Source of the DNA: Calliopsis andreniformis
Lineage: Eukaryota > Arthropoda > Insecta > Hymenoptera > Andrenidae
DNA: 64,000 nucleotides
Direction of reading: 5' to 3'
NCBI RefSeq assembly: GCF_051401765.1
Contig: NW_027480597.1
Location: 806,001-870,000, forward strand
The position numbers and the translations under genes were made by a program. Positions within the stretch are counted from its first letter, which is position 1, and every line of letters begins with the position of its first letter. This document shows, one piece after another, positions 1 through 12,454 of the stretch. Under the pieces are notes generated by a model. The model saw only the letters and a program-made list of their open reading frames with translations, was not told the origin of the DNA and made no database searches.

Positions 1-1777
1 GCTATGGCTGCATCGGCTATGGCTATGGCTGCTATGGCTCTGGCTATGGCTATGGCTATGGCTATGGCTATGATTGCTATGGCTATGGCTATGGCTGCTA
101 TGGGTATGGCTATGGCTGCTATGGCCATGGCTATGGCTATGGCTATGGATGCTATGGCTATGTCTATGGCTATGGCTGCTATGGCTATGGCTTTGGCTAC
201 TATGGCCATGCCTATGGCAGCTATGGCTATGGCTATGGCTGCTATGGCTGTGGTTATGTCTGCTATGGCTATGGCTATGGCTGCTATGGGTATGGCTATG
301 GCTGCTATGGCTGTGGCTATGACTATGGCTGCTTTGTCTCTGGCTATGGCCATGATTGCTATGGCTATGGCTATGGCTGCTATGGCTATGGTTATGGCTG
401 CTATGGCTATGGCTATGGCTGCTATGGCTATGGCTATGGCTGCTATGGCTATGGCTATGGCCATGGCTGCTATTTCTATGGCTGCTATGGCTATGGCTAT
501 GGCCATGGCTGCTATGGCTATGGCTATAGCTATGACTGCTATGGCTATGGCTATGGCCGCTATGGATATGGCTATGGCTATGGCTGCTATGGCTACGGCT
601 TTGGCTACTATGGCCATTGGTATGGCTGCTATGGCTATGGCTATGGCTGCTATGGCTATGGCTATGGCTATGCCTGCTAAGGCTATGGCTATGTCTACGG
701 CTGCAGTGGCTCTGGCTCCGGCTGCTATGGGTATGCCTATGGCTGCTATGGCTATCGCTACGGCTGCTATGGCTATGGCTATGGCTGCTATGGCTATGGC
801 TATGGCTGCTATGGCCATGGTTATGTCTATGGCTGCCAAGGCTATGGCTATGTCTACGGCTGCTGTGGCTCTGGCTCTGGCTGCTATGGCTATGGCTATG
901 GCTGCTATGGCTATGGCTATGGCTGCTATGGCTGTGGTTATGGCTGCTATGGCTATTGCTATGGCTGCTATGGCTATGGCTATGGCTGCTATGGCTATGG
1001 CTATGGCTATGGCTGCTATGGCTGTGGCTATGGCTATGACGGCTGTGGCTATGGCTATGGCTGCTATGGGTATGGCTATGGCTATGTCTGCTATGCCTAT
1101 GGCTATGGCTGCTATGGCTATGGCTATGGCTTTGGCTACTATGGCCATGGCTATGGCAGCTATGGCTATAGCTATGGCTGCTATGACTATGGTTATGTCT
1201 ATGGCTGCTAAGGATATGGCTATCTCTACGGCTGCTGCGGCTCTGGCTCTCGCTGCTATGGATATGCCTATGGCTGCTATGGCTATGGCTATGGCTGCTA
1301 TGGCTGTGGTTATGGCTGCAATGGCTATGGTTATGGCTGCATTGGCTATGGCTATGGCTGCTATGGCTACGGCTATGGCTGCTATGGCTATGGCTATGGC
1401 TGCATCGGCTATGGCTATGGCTGCTATGGCTATGGCTATGGCTATGGCTATGGCTATGGCTATGATTGCTATGGCTATGGCTATGGCTGCTATGGGTATG
1501 GCTATGGCTGCTATGGCCATGGCTATGGCTATGGCTATGGATGCTATGGCTATGTCTATGGCTATGGCTGCTATGGCTATGGCTTTGGCTACTATGGCCA
1601 TGCCTATGGCAGCTATGGCTATGGCTATGGCTGCTATGGCTGTGGTTATGTCTGCTATGGCTATGGCTATGGCTGCTATGGGTATGGCTATGGCTGCTAT
1701 GGCTGTGGCTATGACTATGGCTGCTTTGTCTCTGGCTATGGCCATGATTGCTATGGCTATGGCTATGGCTGCTATGG
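1..1777 (+). repeat. Left-edge block: 1392-bp spaced duplication
   Basis: Bases 1 to about 385 recur at 1393 to about 1777, an offset of 1392 bp. The rare word GCATCG at 10 and 1402 anchors it. Between them, about 617-1329 matches 4445-5157 (offset 3828). At 1330 the sequence switches to the type found at 7405-7852 (offset 6075). The block is therefore a shortened mosaic of the 4.0-kb HOR whose internal part has been lost. The switch point lies in ordinary GCTATG sequence. Confidence 0.75.
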
Positions 1778-2239
1778 GTATGGCTTTGGCTATGGCTGCT
1801 ATGGCTATGGCTATGTCTGCTATGGCTATGGCTATGGCTATAGCTGCTATGGCTATGTCTATGGCTATGACTGCTATGGCTATGGCTATGGCTGCTATGG
1901 CTATGGCTATGGCTGCTATGGCTGTGGTTATGGCTGCTATGGCTATTGCTATGGCTGCTATGGCTATGGCTATGGCTGCTATGGCTATGGCTATGGCTGC
2001 TATGGCTATAGCTATGGCTATGGCTATGACTGCTATGGCTATGTCTATGGCTGCTATGGGTATGGCTATGCCTATGGCAGCTATGGCTATGGCTATGGCT
2101 GCTATGGCTGTGGCTATGTCTGCTATGGCTATGGCTATGGCTGCTATGGCTATGGCTATGGCTGCTATGGCTATGGCTATGGCTATGGCTGTGGCTGCTA
2201 TGGCTATGGCTATGGCTATGACTGCTATGGCTATGGCTA
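1778..2239 (+). repeat. Ordinary monomers linking the left-edge block and the 2.2-kb module
   Basis: Simple monomers with few rare words (for example the GTGGTT pair near 1923 and CCTATGGCA near 2068). Nothing other than array sequence is visible. I did not assign it to a specific HOR copy. Confidence 0.6.
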
Positions 2240-4444
2240 TGGCCGCTATGGATATGGCTATGGCTATGGCTGCTATGCCAACGGCTTTGGCTACTATGGC
2301 CATTGGTATGGCTGCTATGGCTATGGCTATGGCTGCTATGGCTATGGCTACGGCTATGGTTTTGGCGGCTATGGCTATGTCTATGGCTATGGCTGCAATG
2401 GCTATGGCTTTGGCTACTATGGCCATGGCTATTGCTTTGGCTACTATGGCCATGGCTGTGGCTGCTGTGGCTATGGCTATGGCTGCTATGGCAATGATTA
2501 TGTCTATGGCTGCTAAGGCTATGGCTATGTCTACGGCTGCTGTGGCTCTGGCTCTGGCTGCTATGGCTCTGGCTGCTATGGATATGGCTATGGCCGCTAT
2601 GGCTGTGGTTATGGCTGCTATGGCTATGGCAATGGCTGCTATGGCTATGGCTATGGCTATAGCTGCTATGGCTATGGCTATGACTATGGCTATTGCTGCT
2701 AAGGCTATGGCGATGGCTATGGCTGCTATGGCTATGGCTATGGCTGCATCGGCTATGGCTATGGCTGCTATGGCTATGGCTATGGCTATGGCTATGGCTA
2801 TGACTGCTATGGCTATGGCTATGGCTGCTATGGGTATGGCTATGGCTATGGCTATGGATGCTATGGCTATGTCTATGGCTATGGCTGCTACGGCTATGGC
2901 TTTGGCTACTATGGCCATGCCTATGGCAGCTATGGCTATGGCTATGGCTGCTATGGCTGTGGTTATGTCTGCTATGGCTATGGCTATGGCTGCTATGGTT
3001 ATGGCTATGGCTGCTATGGCTGTGGCTATGTCTGCTATGGCTATGGCTATGGCTGCTATGGCTATGGCTATGGCTGCCATGGCTATGGCTACGGCTATGG
3101 TTTTGGCGGCTATGGCTATGTCTATGGCTATGGCTGCTAAGGCTATGGCTATGCCTACGGCTGCTGTGGCTCTGGCTCCGGCTGCTATGAGTATGCCTAT
3201 GGCTGCTATGGCTATCGCTATGGCTGCTATGGCTGCTACGCCTATGGCTATGGCTGCTATGGCTATGGCTATGGCTGCTATGGCTATGGCTATGGCTGCT
3301 ATGGCTGTGGTTATGGCTGCTATGGCTATGGCTATGCCTGCTATGGCTGCGGCTATGCCTGATATGACTATGGCTATGGCTGCTATGGCTATGGGTGTGT
3401 CTACTATGGCTGCTATGGCTATAGCTATGGCGGCTATGGCTGCTATGGCTATGGCTATGGCTACTATGGCTATGGATACGGCTGCTATGGCTATGGCTAT
3501 GGCTATGTCTGCTATGGCTATGGCTGTGGCTGCTAAGGTTATGGCTATGGCGACTATGGGTGCTATGGCTATTGCTATGGCTACTATGGCTATGGATACG
3601 GCTGCTATGGCTATGGCTATGGCTATGTCTGCTATGGCTATGGCTATGGCTGCTATGGCTGTGGTTATGTCTGCTATGGCTATGGCTGCTATGGTTATGG
3701 CTATGGCTGCTATGGCTATGTCTTTGGCTATGGCTGCTATGGCTATGGTTTTGGATACTATGGCCATGGCTGTGGCGGCTATGGCTATGGCTATGGCTGC
3801 TATGGCTATGGTTATGTCTATGGCTCCTAAGGCTATGGCTATGTCTACGGCTGCTGTGGCTCTGCCTCTGGCTGCTATGGCTATGGCTATGGCTGCTATG
3901 GCTGTGGCTATGGCTGCTATGGCTGTGGTTATGTCTGCTATGGCTATGGCTGCTATGGCTGTGGCTATGGCTGCGGCTGCTATGGCTATGGCTGCTGTGG
4001 CTATGGCTATGGCTATGGCTGCTGTGGCTATGGCTATGGCCGCTTTGGCAGTGGCTACAGCTGCTATGGCTATGGCTATGGCATTGGCTGCTATGGCTAT
4101 GGCTATGATTATGGCTGCTATGCCTGTGTGTATGTGTGTGTCTACTATGGATATAGCTATGGCTGCTATGGCTCTGCCTACGGCTGCTATGGCTATCGCT
4201 ATGGCTGCTATGGCTATGGTTATGGCTGCTATGGCTATGGCTATGGCTGCTATGGCTATGGCTATGGCTGCTATGGCTATGGCTATGGCCATGGCTGCTA
4301 TTTCTATGGCTGCTATGGCTATGGCTATGGCCATGGCTGCTATGGCTATGGCTATAGCTATGACTGCTATGGCTATGGCTATGGCCGCTATGGATATGGC
4401 TATGGCTATGGCTGCTATGGCTACGGCTTTGGCTACTATGGCCA
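2240..4444 (+). repeat. 2.2-kb inserted module, copy 1
   Basis: This block is absent from most 4.0-kb HOR copies. It carries distinctive words: CCAACG at 2278, ACGGCTATGGTTTTGGCGG at 2350 and 3091, CCTGATATGACT near 3358, and CCTGTGTGTATG near 4121. The same block recurs at 12848-15052 at an offset of exactly 10608 bp, and a shorter part (2795-3658) recurs at 24395-25258 at an offset of 21600. Its ACGG...TTTTGGCGG word is the signature of the 30.6-46 kb region, so the module links the left and middle domains. Confidence 0.8.
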
Positions 4445-7400
4445 TTGGTATGGCTGCTATGGCTATGGCTATGGCTGCTATGGCTATGGCTATGGCTATG
4501 CCTGCTAAGGCTATGGCTATGTCTACGGCTGCAGTGGCTCTGGCTCCGGCTGCTATGGGTATGCCTATGGCTGCTATGGCTATCGCTACGGCTGCTATGG
4601 CTATGGCTATGGCTGCTATGGCTATGGCTATGGCTGCTATGGCCATGGTTATGTCTATGGCTGCCAAGGCTATGGCTATGTCTACGGCTGCTGTGGCTCT
4701 GGCTCTGGCTGCTATGGCTATGGCTATGGCTGCTATGGCTATGGCTATGGCTGCTATGGCTGTGGTTATGGCTGCTATGGCTATTGCTATGGCTGCTATG
4801 GCTATGGCTATGGCTGCTATGGCTATGGCTATGGCTATGGCTGCTATGGCTGTGGCTATGGCTATGACGGCTGTGGCTATGGCTATGGCTGCTATGGGTA
4901 TGGCTATGGCTATGTCTGCTATGCCTATGGCTATGGCTGCTATGGCTATGGCTATGGCTTTGGCTACTATGGCCATGGCTATGGCAGCTATGGCTATAGC
5001 TATGGCTGCTATGGCTATGGTTATGTCTATGGCTGCTAAGGATATGGCTATCTCTACGGCTGCTGCGGCTCTGGCTCTCGCTGCTATGGATATGCCTATG
5101 GCTGCTATGGCTATGGCTATGGCTGCTATGGCTGTGGTTATGGCTGCAATGGCTATGGCAATGGCTGCTATGGCTATGGCTATGGCTGCGGCTGCTATGG
5201 CTACGGCTGCTATGGCTATGGCTATGGCTGCTATGGCTATGGCTATGGCTATGTCTGCTATGACTATGGCTACGGCCAAGGCTGCTATGGCTATGGCTAT
5301 GGCTATGTCTGCTATGGGTATGGCTATGGCTAAGGCTGCTGTGGCTATGGCTATGGCCGCTTTGGCAATGGCTACAGCTGCTATGGCTATCGCTATGGAT
5401 GCTATGGCTATGGTTATGGCTGCATTGGCTATGGCTGTGGCTGCTATGGCTACGGCTATGGCTGCTATGGCTATGGCTATGGCTGCATCGGCTATGGCTA
5501 TGGCTGCTATGGCTATGGCTATAGCTATGGCTATGGCTATGACTGCTATGTCTATGGCTATGGCTGCTATGGCTATGGCTTTGGCTACTATGGCCATGCC
5601 TATGGCAGCTATGGCTATGGCTATGGCTGCTATGGCTGTGGTTATGTCTGCTATGGCTATGGCTATGGCTGCTATGGTTATGGCTATGGCTGCTATGGCT
5701 GTGGCTATGGCTATGGCTGCTTTGTCTCTGGCTATGGCCATGATTGCTATGGCTATGGCTATGGCTGCTATGGGTATGGTTATGGCTATGGCTGCTATGG
5801 CTATGGCTATGTCTGCTATGGCTATGGCTATGGCTATAGCTGCTATGGCTATGTCTATGGCTATGACTGCTATGGCTATGGCTATGGCTGCTATGGCTAT
5901 GGCTATGGCTGCTATGGCTGTGGTTATGGCTGCTATGGCTATTGCTATGGCTGCTATGGCTATGGCTATGGCCGCTTTGGCAATGGCTACAGCTGCTATG
6001 GCTATGGCTATGGCATTGGCTGCTATGGCTATGGCTATGATTATGGCTGCTATGGCTGTGGCTATGTGTGTGTCTGCTACGGATATAGCTATGGTTGCTA
6101 TGGCTCTGCCTACGGCTGCTATGGCTACCGCTATGGATGCTATGGCTATGGTTATGGCTGCATTGGCTATGGCTATGGCTGCTATGGCTACGGCTATGGC
6201 TGCTATGGCTACGGCTATGGCTGCATCGGCTATGGCTATGGCTGCTATGGCTATGGCTATGGCTATGGCTATGGCTATGGCTATGATTGCTATGGCTATG
6301 GCTATGGCTGCTATGGGTATGGCTATGGCTGCTATGGCCATGGCTATGGCTATGGCTATGGATGCTATGGCTATGTCTATGGCTATGGCTGCTATGGCTA
6401 TGGCTATGTCTGCTATGGCTGTGGCTATGGCTGCTATGGCTGTGGTTATGTCTGCTATGGCTATGGCTGCTATGGTTATGGCTATGGCTGCTATGGCTGT
6501 GGCTATGGCTGCGGCTGCTATGGCTATGGCTGCTGTGGCTATGGCTATGGCTAAGGCTGCTGTGGCTATGGCTATGGCCGCTTTGGCAGTGGCTACAGCT
6601 GCTATGGCTATGGCTATGGCATTGGCTGCTATGGCTATGGCTATGATTATGGCTGCTATGTCTGTGGCTATGTGTGTGTCTACTATGGATATAGCTATGG
6701 CTGCTATGGCTCTGCCTACGGCTGCTATGGCTATCGCTATGGCTGCTATGGCTATGGTTATGGCTGCTATGGCTATGGCTATGGCTGCTACGGCTGTGGC
6801 TATGGCTGCTATGGCTGTGACTATGGCTGCTATGGCTATGGCTATGGCTGCTATGGCTATGGTTCTGTGTATGGCTGCTAAGGCTATGGCTATGACTACG
6901 GCTGCTACGGCTATCGCTATGTCTGCTATGGCTATGGCTATGGCTATGGCTGCTATGGCTATGTCTATGGCTATAACTGCTATGGCTATGGCTATGGCTG
7001 CTATGGCTATGGCTATGGCTGCTATGGCTATGGCTATGTCTGCTATGGGTATGGCTATGGCTAAGGCTGCTGTGGCTATGGCTATGGCCGCTTTGGCAAT
7101 GGCTACAGCTGCTATGGCTATGGCTATGGCATTGGCTGCTATGGCTATGGCTATGATTATGGCTGCTATGGCTGTGGTTATGGCTGCTATGGCTATTGCT
7201 ATGGCTGCTATGGCTATGGCTATGGCCGCTTTGGCAATGGCTACAGCTGCTATGGCTATGGCTATGGCATTGGCTGCTATGGCTATGGCTATGATTATGG
7301 CTGCTATGGCTGTGGCTATGTGTGTGTCTGCTATGGATATAGCTATGGTTGCTATGGCTCTGCCTACGGCTGCTATGGCTATCGCTATGGATGCTATGGC

Positions 7401-8452
7401 TATGGTTATGGCTGCATTGGCTATGGCTATGGCTGCTATGGCTACGGCTATGGCTGCTATGGCTATGGCTATGGCTGCATCGGCTATGGCTATGGCTGCT
7501 ATGGCTCTGGCTATGGCTATGGCTATGGCTATGGCTATGATTGCTATGGCTATGGCTATGGCTGCTATGGGTATGGCTATGGCTGCTATGGCCATGGCTA
7601 TGGCTATGGCTATGGATGCTATGGCTATGTCTATGGCTATGGCTGCTATGGCTATGGCTTTGGCTACTATGGCCATGCCTATGGCAGCTATGGCTATGGC
7701 TATGGCTGCTATGGCTGTGGTTATGTCTGCTATGGCTATGGCTATGGCTGCTATGGGTATGGCTATGGCTGCTATGGCTGTGGCTATGACTATGGCTGCT
7801 TTGTCTCTGGCTATGGCCATGATTGCTATGGCTATGGCTATGGCTGCTATTGGTATGGCTATGGCTATGGCTGCTATGGCTATGGCTATGATTATGGCTG
7901 CTATGGCTGTGGCTATGTGTGTGTCTGCTATGGATATAGCTATGGTTGCTATGGCTCTGCCTACGGCTGCTATGGCTATCGCTATGGATGCTATGGCTAT
8001 GGTTATGGCTGCATTGGCTATGGCTATGGCTGCTATGGCTACGGCTATGGCTGCTATGGCTATGGCTATGGCTGCATCGGCTATGGCTATGGCTGCTATG
8101 GCTCTGGCTATGGCTATGGCTATGGCTATGGCTATGATTGCTATGGCTATGGCTATGGCTGCTATGGGTATGGCTATGGCTGCTATGGCCATGGCTATGG
8201 CTATGGCTATGGATGCTATGGCTATGGTTATGGCTGCTATGGCTATGGCTATGGCTGCTATGGCTATGGCTATGGCTGCTATGGCTAAGGCTATGGCCAT
8301 GGCTGCTATTTCTATGGCTACTATGGCTATGGCTATGGCCATGGCTGCTATGGCTATGGCTATATCTATGACTGCTATGGCTATGGCTATGGCCGCTATG
8401 GATATGGCTATGGCTATGGCTGCTATGGCTACGGCTTTGGCTACTATGGCCA
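4445..8452 (+). repeat. 4.0-kb left HOR, copy a (4008 bp)
   Basis: The copy starts at the word GCCATTGGTATGG and repeats at 8453. It contains one AAGGATATGG anchor (5038) and four TGTGTGT words at 6067, 6673, 7321 and 7918, spaced 606, 648 and 597 bp, which reveals a sub-period of about 0.6 kb in its second half. The next copy differs by a single missing hexamer (near 9900) and a few point changes. Confidence 0.85.
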
Positions 8453-11400
8453 TTGGTATGGCTGCTATGGCTATGGCTATGGCTGCTATGGCTATGGCTA
8501 TGGCTATGCCTGCTAAGGCTATGGCTATGTCTACGGCTGCAGTGGCTCTGGCTCCGGCTGCTATGGGTATGCCTATGGCTGCTATGGCTATCGCTACGGC
8601 TGCTATGGCTATGGCTATGGCTGCTATGGCTATGGCTATGGCTGCTATGGCCATGGTTATGTCTATGGCTGCCAAGGCTATGGCTATGTCTACGGCTGCT
8701 GTGGCTCTGGCTCTGGCTGCTATGGCTATGGCTATGGCTGCTATGGCTATGGCTATGGCTGCTATGGCTGTGGTTATGGCTGCTATGGCTATCGCTATGG
8801 CTGCTATGGCTATGGCTATGGCTGCTATGGCTATGGCTATGGCTATGGCTGCTATGGCTGTGGCTATGGCTATGACGGCTGTGGCTATGGCTATGGCTGC
8901 TATGGGTATGGCTATGGCTATGTCTGCTATGCCTATGGCTATGGCTGCTATGGCTATGGCTATGGCTTTGGCTACTATGGCCATGGCTATGGCAGCTATG
9001 GCTATAGCTATGGCTGCTATGGCTATGGTTATGTCTATGGCTGCTAAGGATATGGCTATCTCTACGGCTGCTGCGGCTCTGGCTCTCGCTGCTATGGATA
9101 TGCCTATGGCTGCTATGGCTATGGCTATGGCTGCTATGGCTGTGGTTATGGCTGCAATGGCTATGGCAATGGCTGCTATGGCTATGGCTATGGCTGCGGC
9201 TGCTATGGCTACGGCTGCTATGGCTATGGCTATGGCTGCTATGGCTATGGCTATGGCTATGTCTGCTATGACTATGGCTACGGCCAAGGCTGCTATGGCT
9301 ATGGCTATGGCTATGTCTGCTATGGGTATGGCTATGGCTAAGGCTGCTGTGGCTATGGCTATGGCCGCTTTGGCAATGGCTACAGCTGCTATGGCTATCG
9401 CTATGGATGCTATGGCTATGGTTATGGCTGCATTGGCTATGGCTGTGGCTGCTATGGCTACGGCTATGGCTGCTATGGCTATGGCTATGGCTGCATCGGC
9501 TATGGCTATGGCTGCTATGGCTATGGCTATAGCTATGGCTATGGCTATGACTGCTATGTCTATGGCTATGGCTGCTATGGCTATGGCTTTGGCTACTATG
9601 GCCATGCCTATGGCAGCTATGGCTATGGCTATGGCTGCTATGGCTGTGGTTATGTCTGCTATGGCTATGGCTATGGCTGCTATGGTTATGGCTATGGCTG
9701 CTATGGCTGTGGCTATGGCTATGGCTGCTTTGTCTCTGGCTATGGCCATGATTGCTATGGCTATGGCTATGGCTGCTATGGGTATGGTTATGGCTATGGC
9801 TGCTATGGCTATGGCTATGTCTGCTATGGCTATGGCTATGGCTATAGCTGCTATGGCTATGTCTATGGCTATGACTGCTATGGCTATGGCTATGGCTGCT
9901 ATGGCTATGGCTGCTATGGCTGTGGTTATGGCTGCTATGGCTATTGCTATGGCTGCTATGGCTATGGCTATGGCCGCTTTGGCAATGGCTACAGCTGCTA
10001 TGGCTATGGCTATGGCATTGGCTGCTATGGCTATGGCTATGATTATGGCTGCTATGGCTGTGGCTATGTGTGTGTCTGCTATGGATATAGCTATGGTTGC
10101 TATGGCTCTGCCTACGGCTGCTATGGCTACCGCTATGGATGCTATGGCTATGGTTATGGCTGCATTGGCTATGGCTATGGCTGCTATGGCTACGGCTATG
10201 GCTGCTATGGCTACGGCTATGGCTGCATCGGCTATGGCTATGGCTGCTATGGCTATGGCTATGGCTATGGCTATGGCTATGGCTATGATTGCTATGGCTA
10301 TGGCTATGGCTGCTATGGGTATGGCTATGGCTGCTATGGCCATGGCTATGGCTATGGCTATGGATGCTATGGCTATGTCTATGGCTATGGCTGCTATGGC
10401 TATGGCTATGTCTGCTATGGCTGTGGCTATGGCTGCTATGGCTGTGGTTATGTCTGCTATGGCTATGGCTGCTATGGTTATGGCTATGGCTGCTATGGCT
10501 GTGGCTATGGCTGCGGCTGCTATGGCTATGGCTGCTGTGGCTATGGCTATGGCTAAGGCTGCTGTGGCTATGGCTATGGCCGCTTTGGCAGTGGCTACAG
10601 CTGCTATGGCTATGGCTATGGCATTGGCTGCTATGGCTATGGCTATGATTATGGCTGCTATGTCTGTGGCTATGTGTGTGTCTACTATGGATATAGCTAT
10701 GGCTGCTATGGCTCTGCCTACGGCTGCTATGGCTATCGCTATGGCTGCTATGGCTATGGTTATGGCTGCTATGGCTATGGCTATGGCTGCTACGGCTGTG
10801 GCTATGGCTGCTATGGCTGTGACTATGGCTGCTATGGCTATGGCTATGGCTGCTATGGCTATGGTTCTGTGTATGGCTGCTAAGGCTATGGCTATGACTA
10901 CGGCTGCTACGGCTATCGCTATGTCTGCTATGGCTATGGCTATGGCTATGGCTGCTATGGCTATGTCTATGGCTATAACTGCTATGGCTATGGCTATGGC
11001 TGCTATGGCTATGGCTATGGCTGCTATGGCTATGGCTATGTCTGCTATGGGTATGGCTATGGCTAAGGCTGCTGTGGCTATGGCTATGGCCGCTTTGGCA
11101 ATGGCTACAGCTGCTATGGCTATGGCTATGGCATTGGCTGCTATGGCTATGGCTATGATTATGGCTGCTATGGCTGTGGTTATGGCTGCTATGGCTATTG
11201 CTATGGCTGCTATGGCTATGGCTATGGCCGCTTTGGCAATGGCTACAGCTGCTATGGCTATGGCTATGGCATTGGCTGCTATGGCTATGGCTATGATTAT
11301 GGCTGCTATGGCTGTGGCTATGTGTGTGTCTGCTATGGATATAGCTATGGTTGCTATGGCTCTGCCTACGGCTGCTATGGCTATCGCTATGGATGCTATG

Positions 11401-12454
11401 GCTATGGTTATGGCTGCATTGGCTATGGCTATGGCTGCTATGGCTACGGCTATGGCTGCTATGGCTATGGCTATGGCTGCATCGGCTATGGCTATGGCTG
11501 CTATGGCTCTGGCTATGGCTATGGCTATGGCTATGGCTATGATTGCTATGGCTATGGCTATGGCTGCTATGGGTATGGCTATGGCTGCTATGGCCATGGC
11601 TATGGCTATGGCTATGGATGCTATGGCTATGTCTATGGCTATGGCTGCTATGGCTATGGCTTTGGCTACTATGGCCATGCCTATGGCAGCTATGGCTATG
11701 GCTATGGCTGCTATGGCTGTGGTTATGTCTGCTATGGCTATGGCTATGGCTGCTATGGGTATGGCTATGGCTGCTATGGCTGTGGCTATGACTATGGCTG
11801 CTTTGTCTCTGGCTATGGCCATGATTGCTATGGCTATGGCTATGGCTGCTATTGGTATGGCTATGGCTATGGCTGCTATGGCTATGGCTATGATTATGGC
11901 TGCTATGGCTGTGGCTATGTGTGTGTCTGCTATGGATATAGCTATGGTTGCTATGGCTCTGCCTACGGCTGCTATGGCTATCGCTATGGATGCTATGGCT
12001 ATGGTTATGGCTGCATTGGCTATGGCTATGGCTGCTATGGCTACGGCTATGGCTGCTATGGCTATGGCTATGGCTGCATCGGCTATGGCTATGGCTGCTA
12101 TGGCTCTGGCTATGGCTATGGCTATGGCTATGGCTATGATTGCTATGGCTATGGCTATGGCTGCTATGGGTATGGCTATGGCTGCTATGGCCATGGCTAT
12201 GGCTATGGCTATGGATGCTATGGCTATGGTTATGGCTGCTATGGCTATGGCTATGGCTGCTATGGCTATGGCTATGGCTGCTATGGCTATGGCTATGGCC
12301 ATGGCTGCTATTTCTATGGCTGCTATGGCTATGGCTATGGCCATGGCTGCTATGGCTATGGCTATAGCTATGACTGCTATGGCTATGGCTATGGCCGCTA
12401 TGGATATGGCTATGGCTATGGCTGCTATGGCTACGGCTTTGGCTACTATGGCCA
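8453..12454 (+). repeat. 4.0-kb left HOR, copy b (4002 bp)
   Basis: It aligns end to end with the copy at 4445. The anchor is at 9046, and TGTGTGT words are at 10069, 10675, 11323 and 11920. One GCTATG has been lost near 9900, which explains 4002 rather than 4008 bp. A private AAG at 8287 (end of copy a) reads ATG at the equivalent 12289. Such private differences are rare, so the duplication looks recent. Confidence 0.85.

Noticed and set aside
74..322. Leu-Trp-rich frames (register 2), many short copies throughout
   Set aside because: Read from CTA TGG of the hexamer and stopped by TGA wherever ATG is followed by ACT or ATT. They are shadows of the repeat and recur with HOR period.
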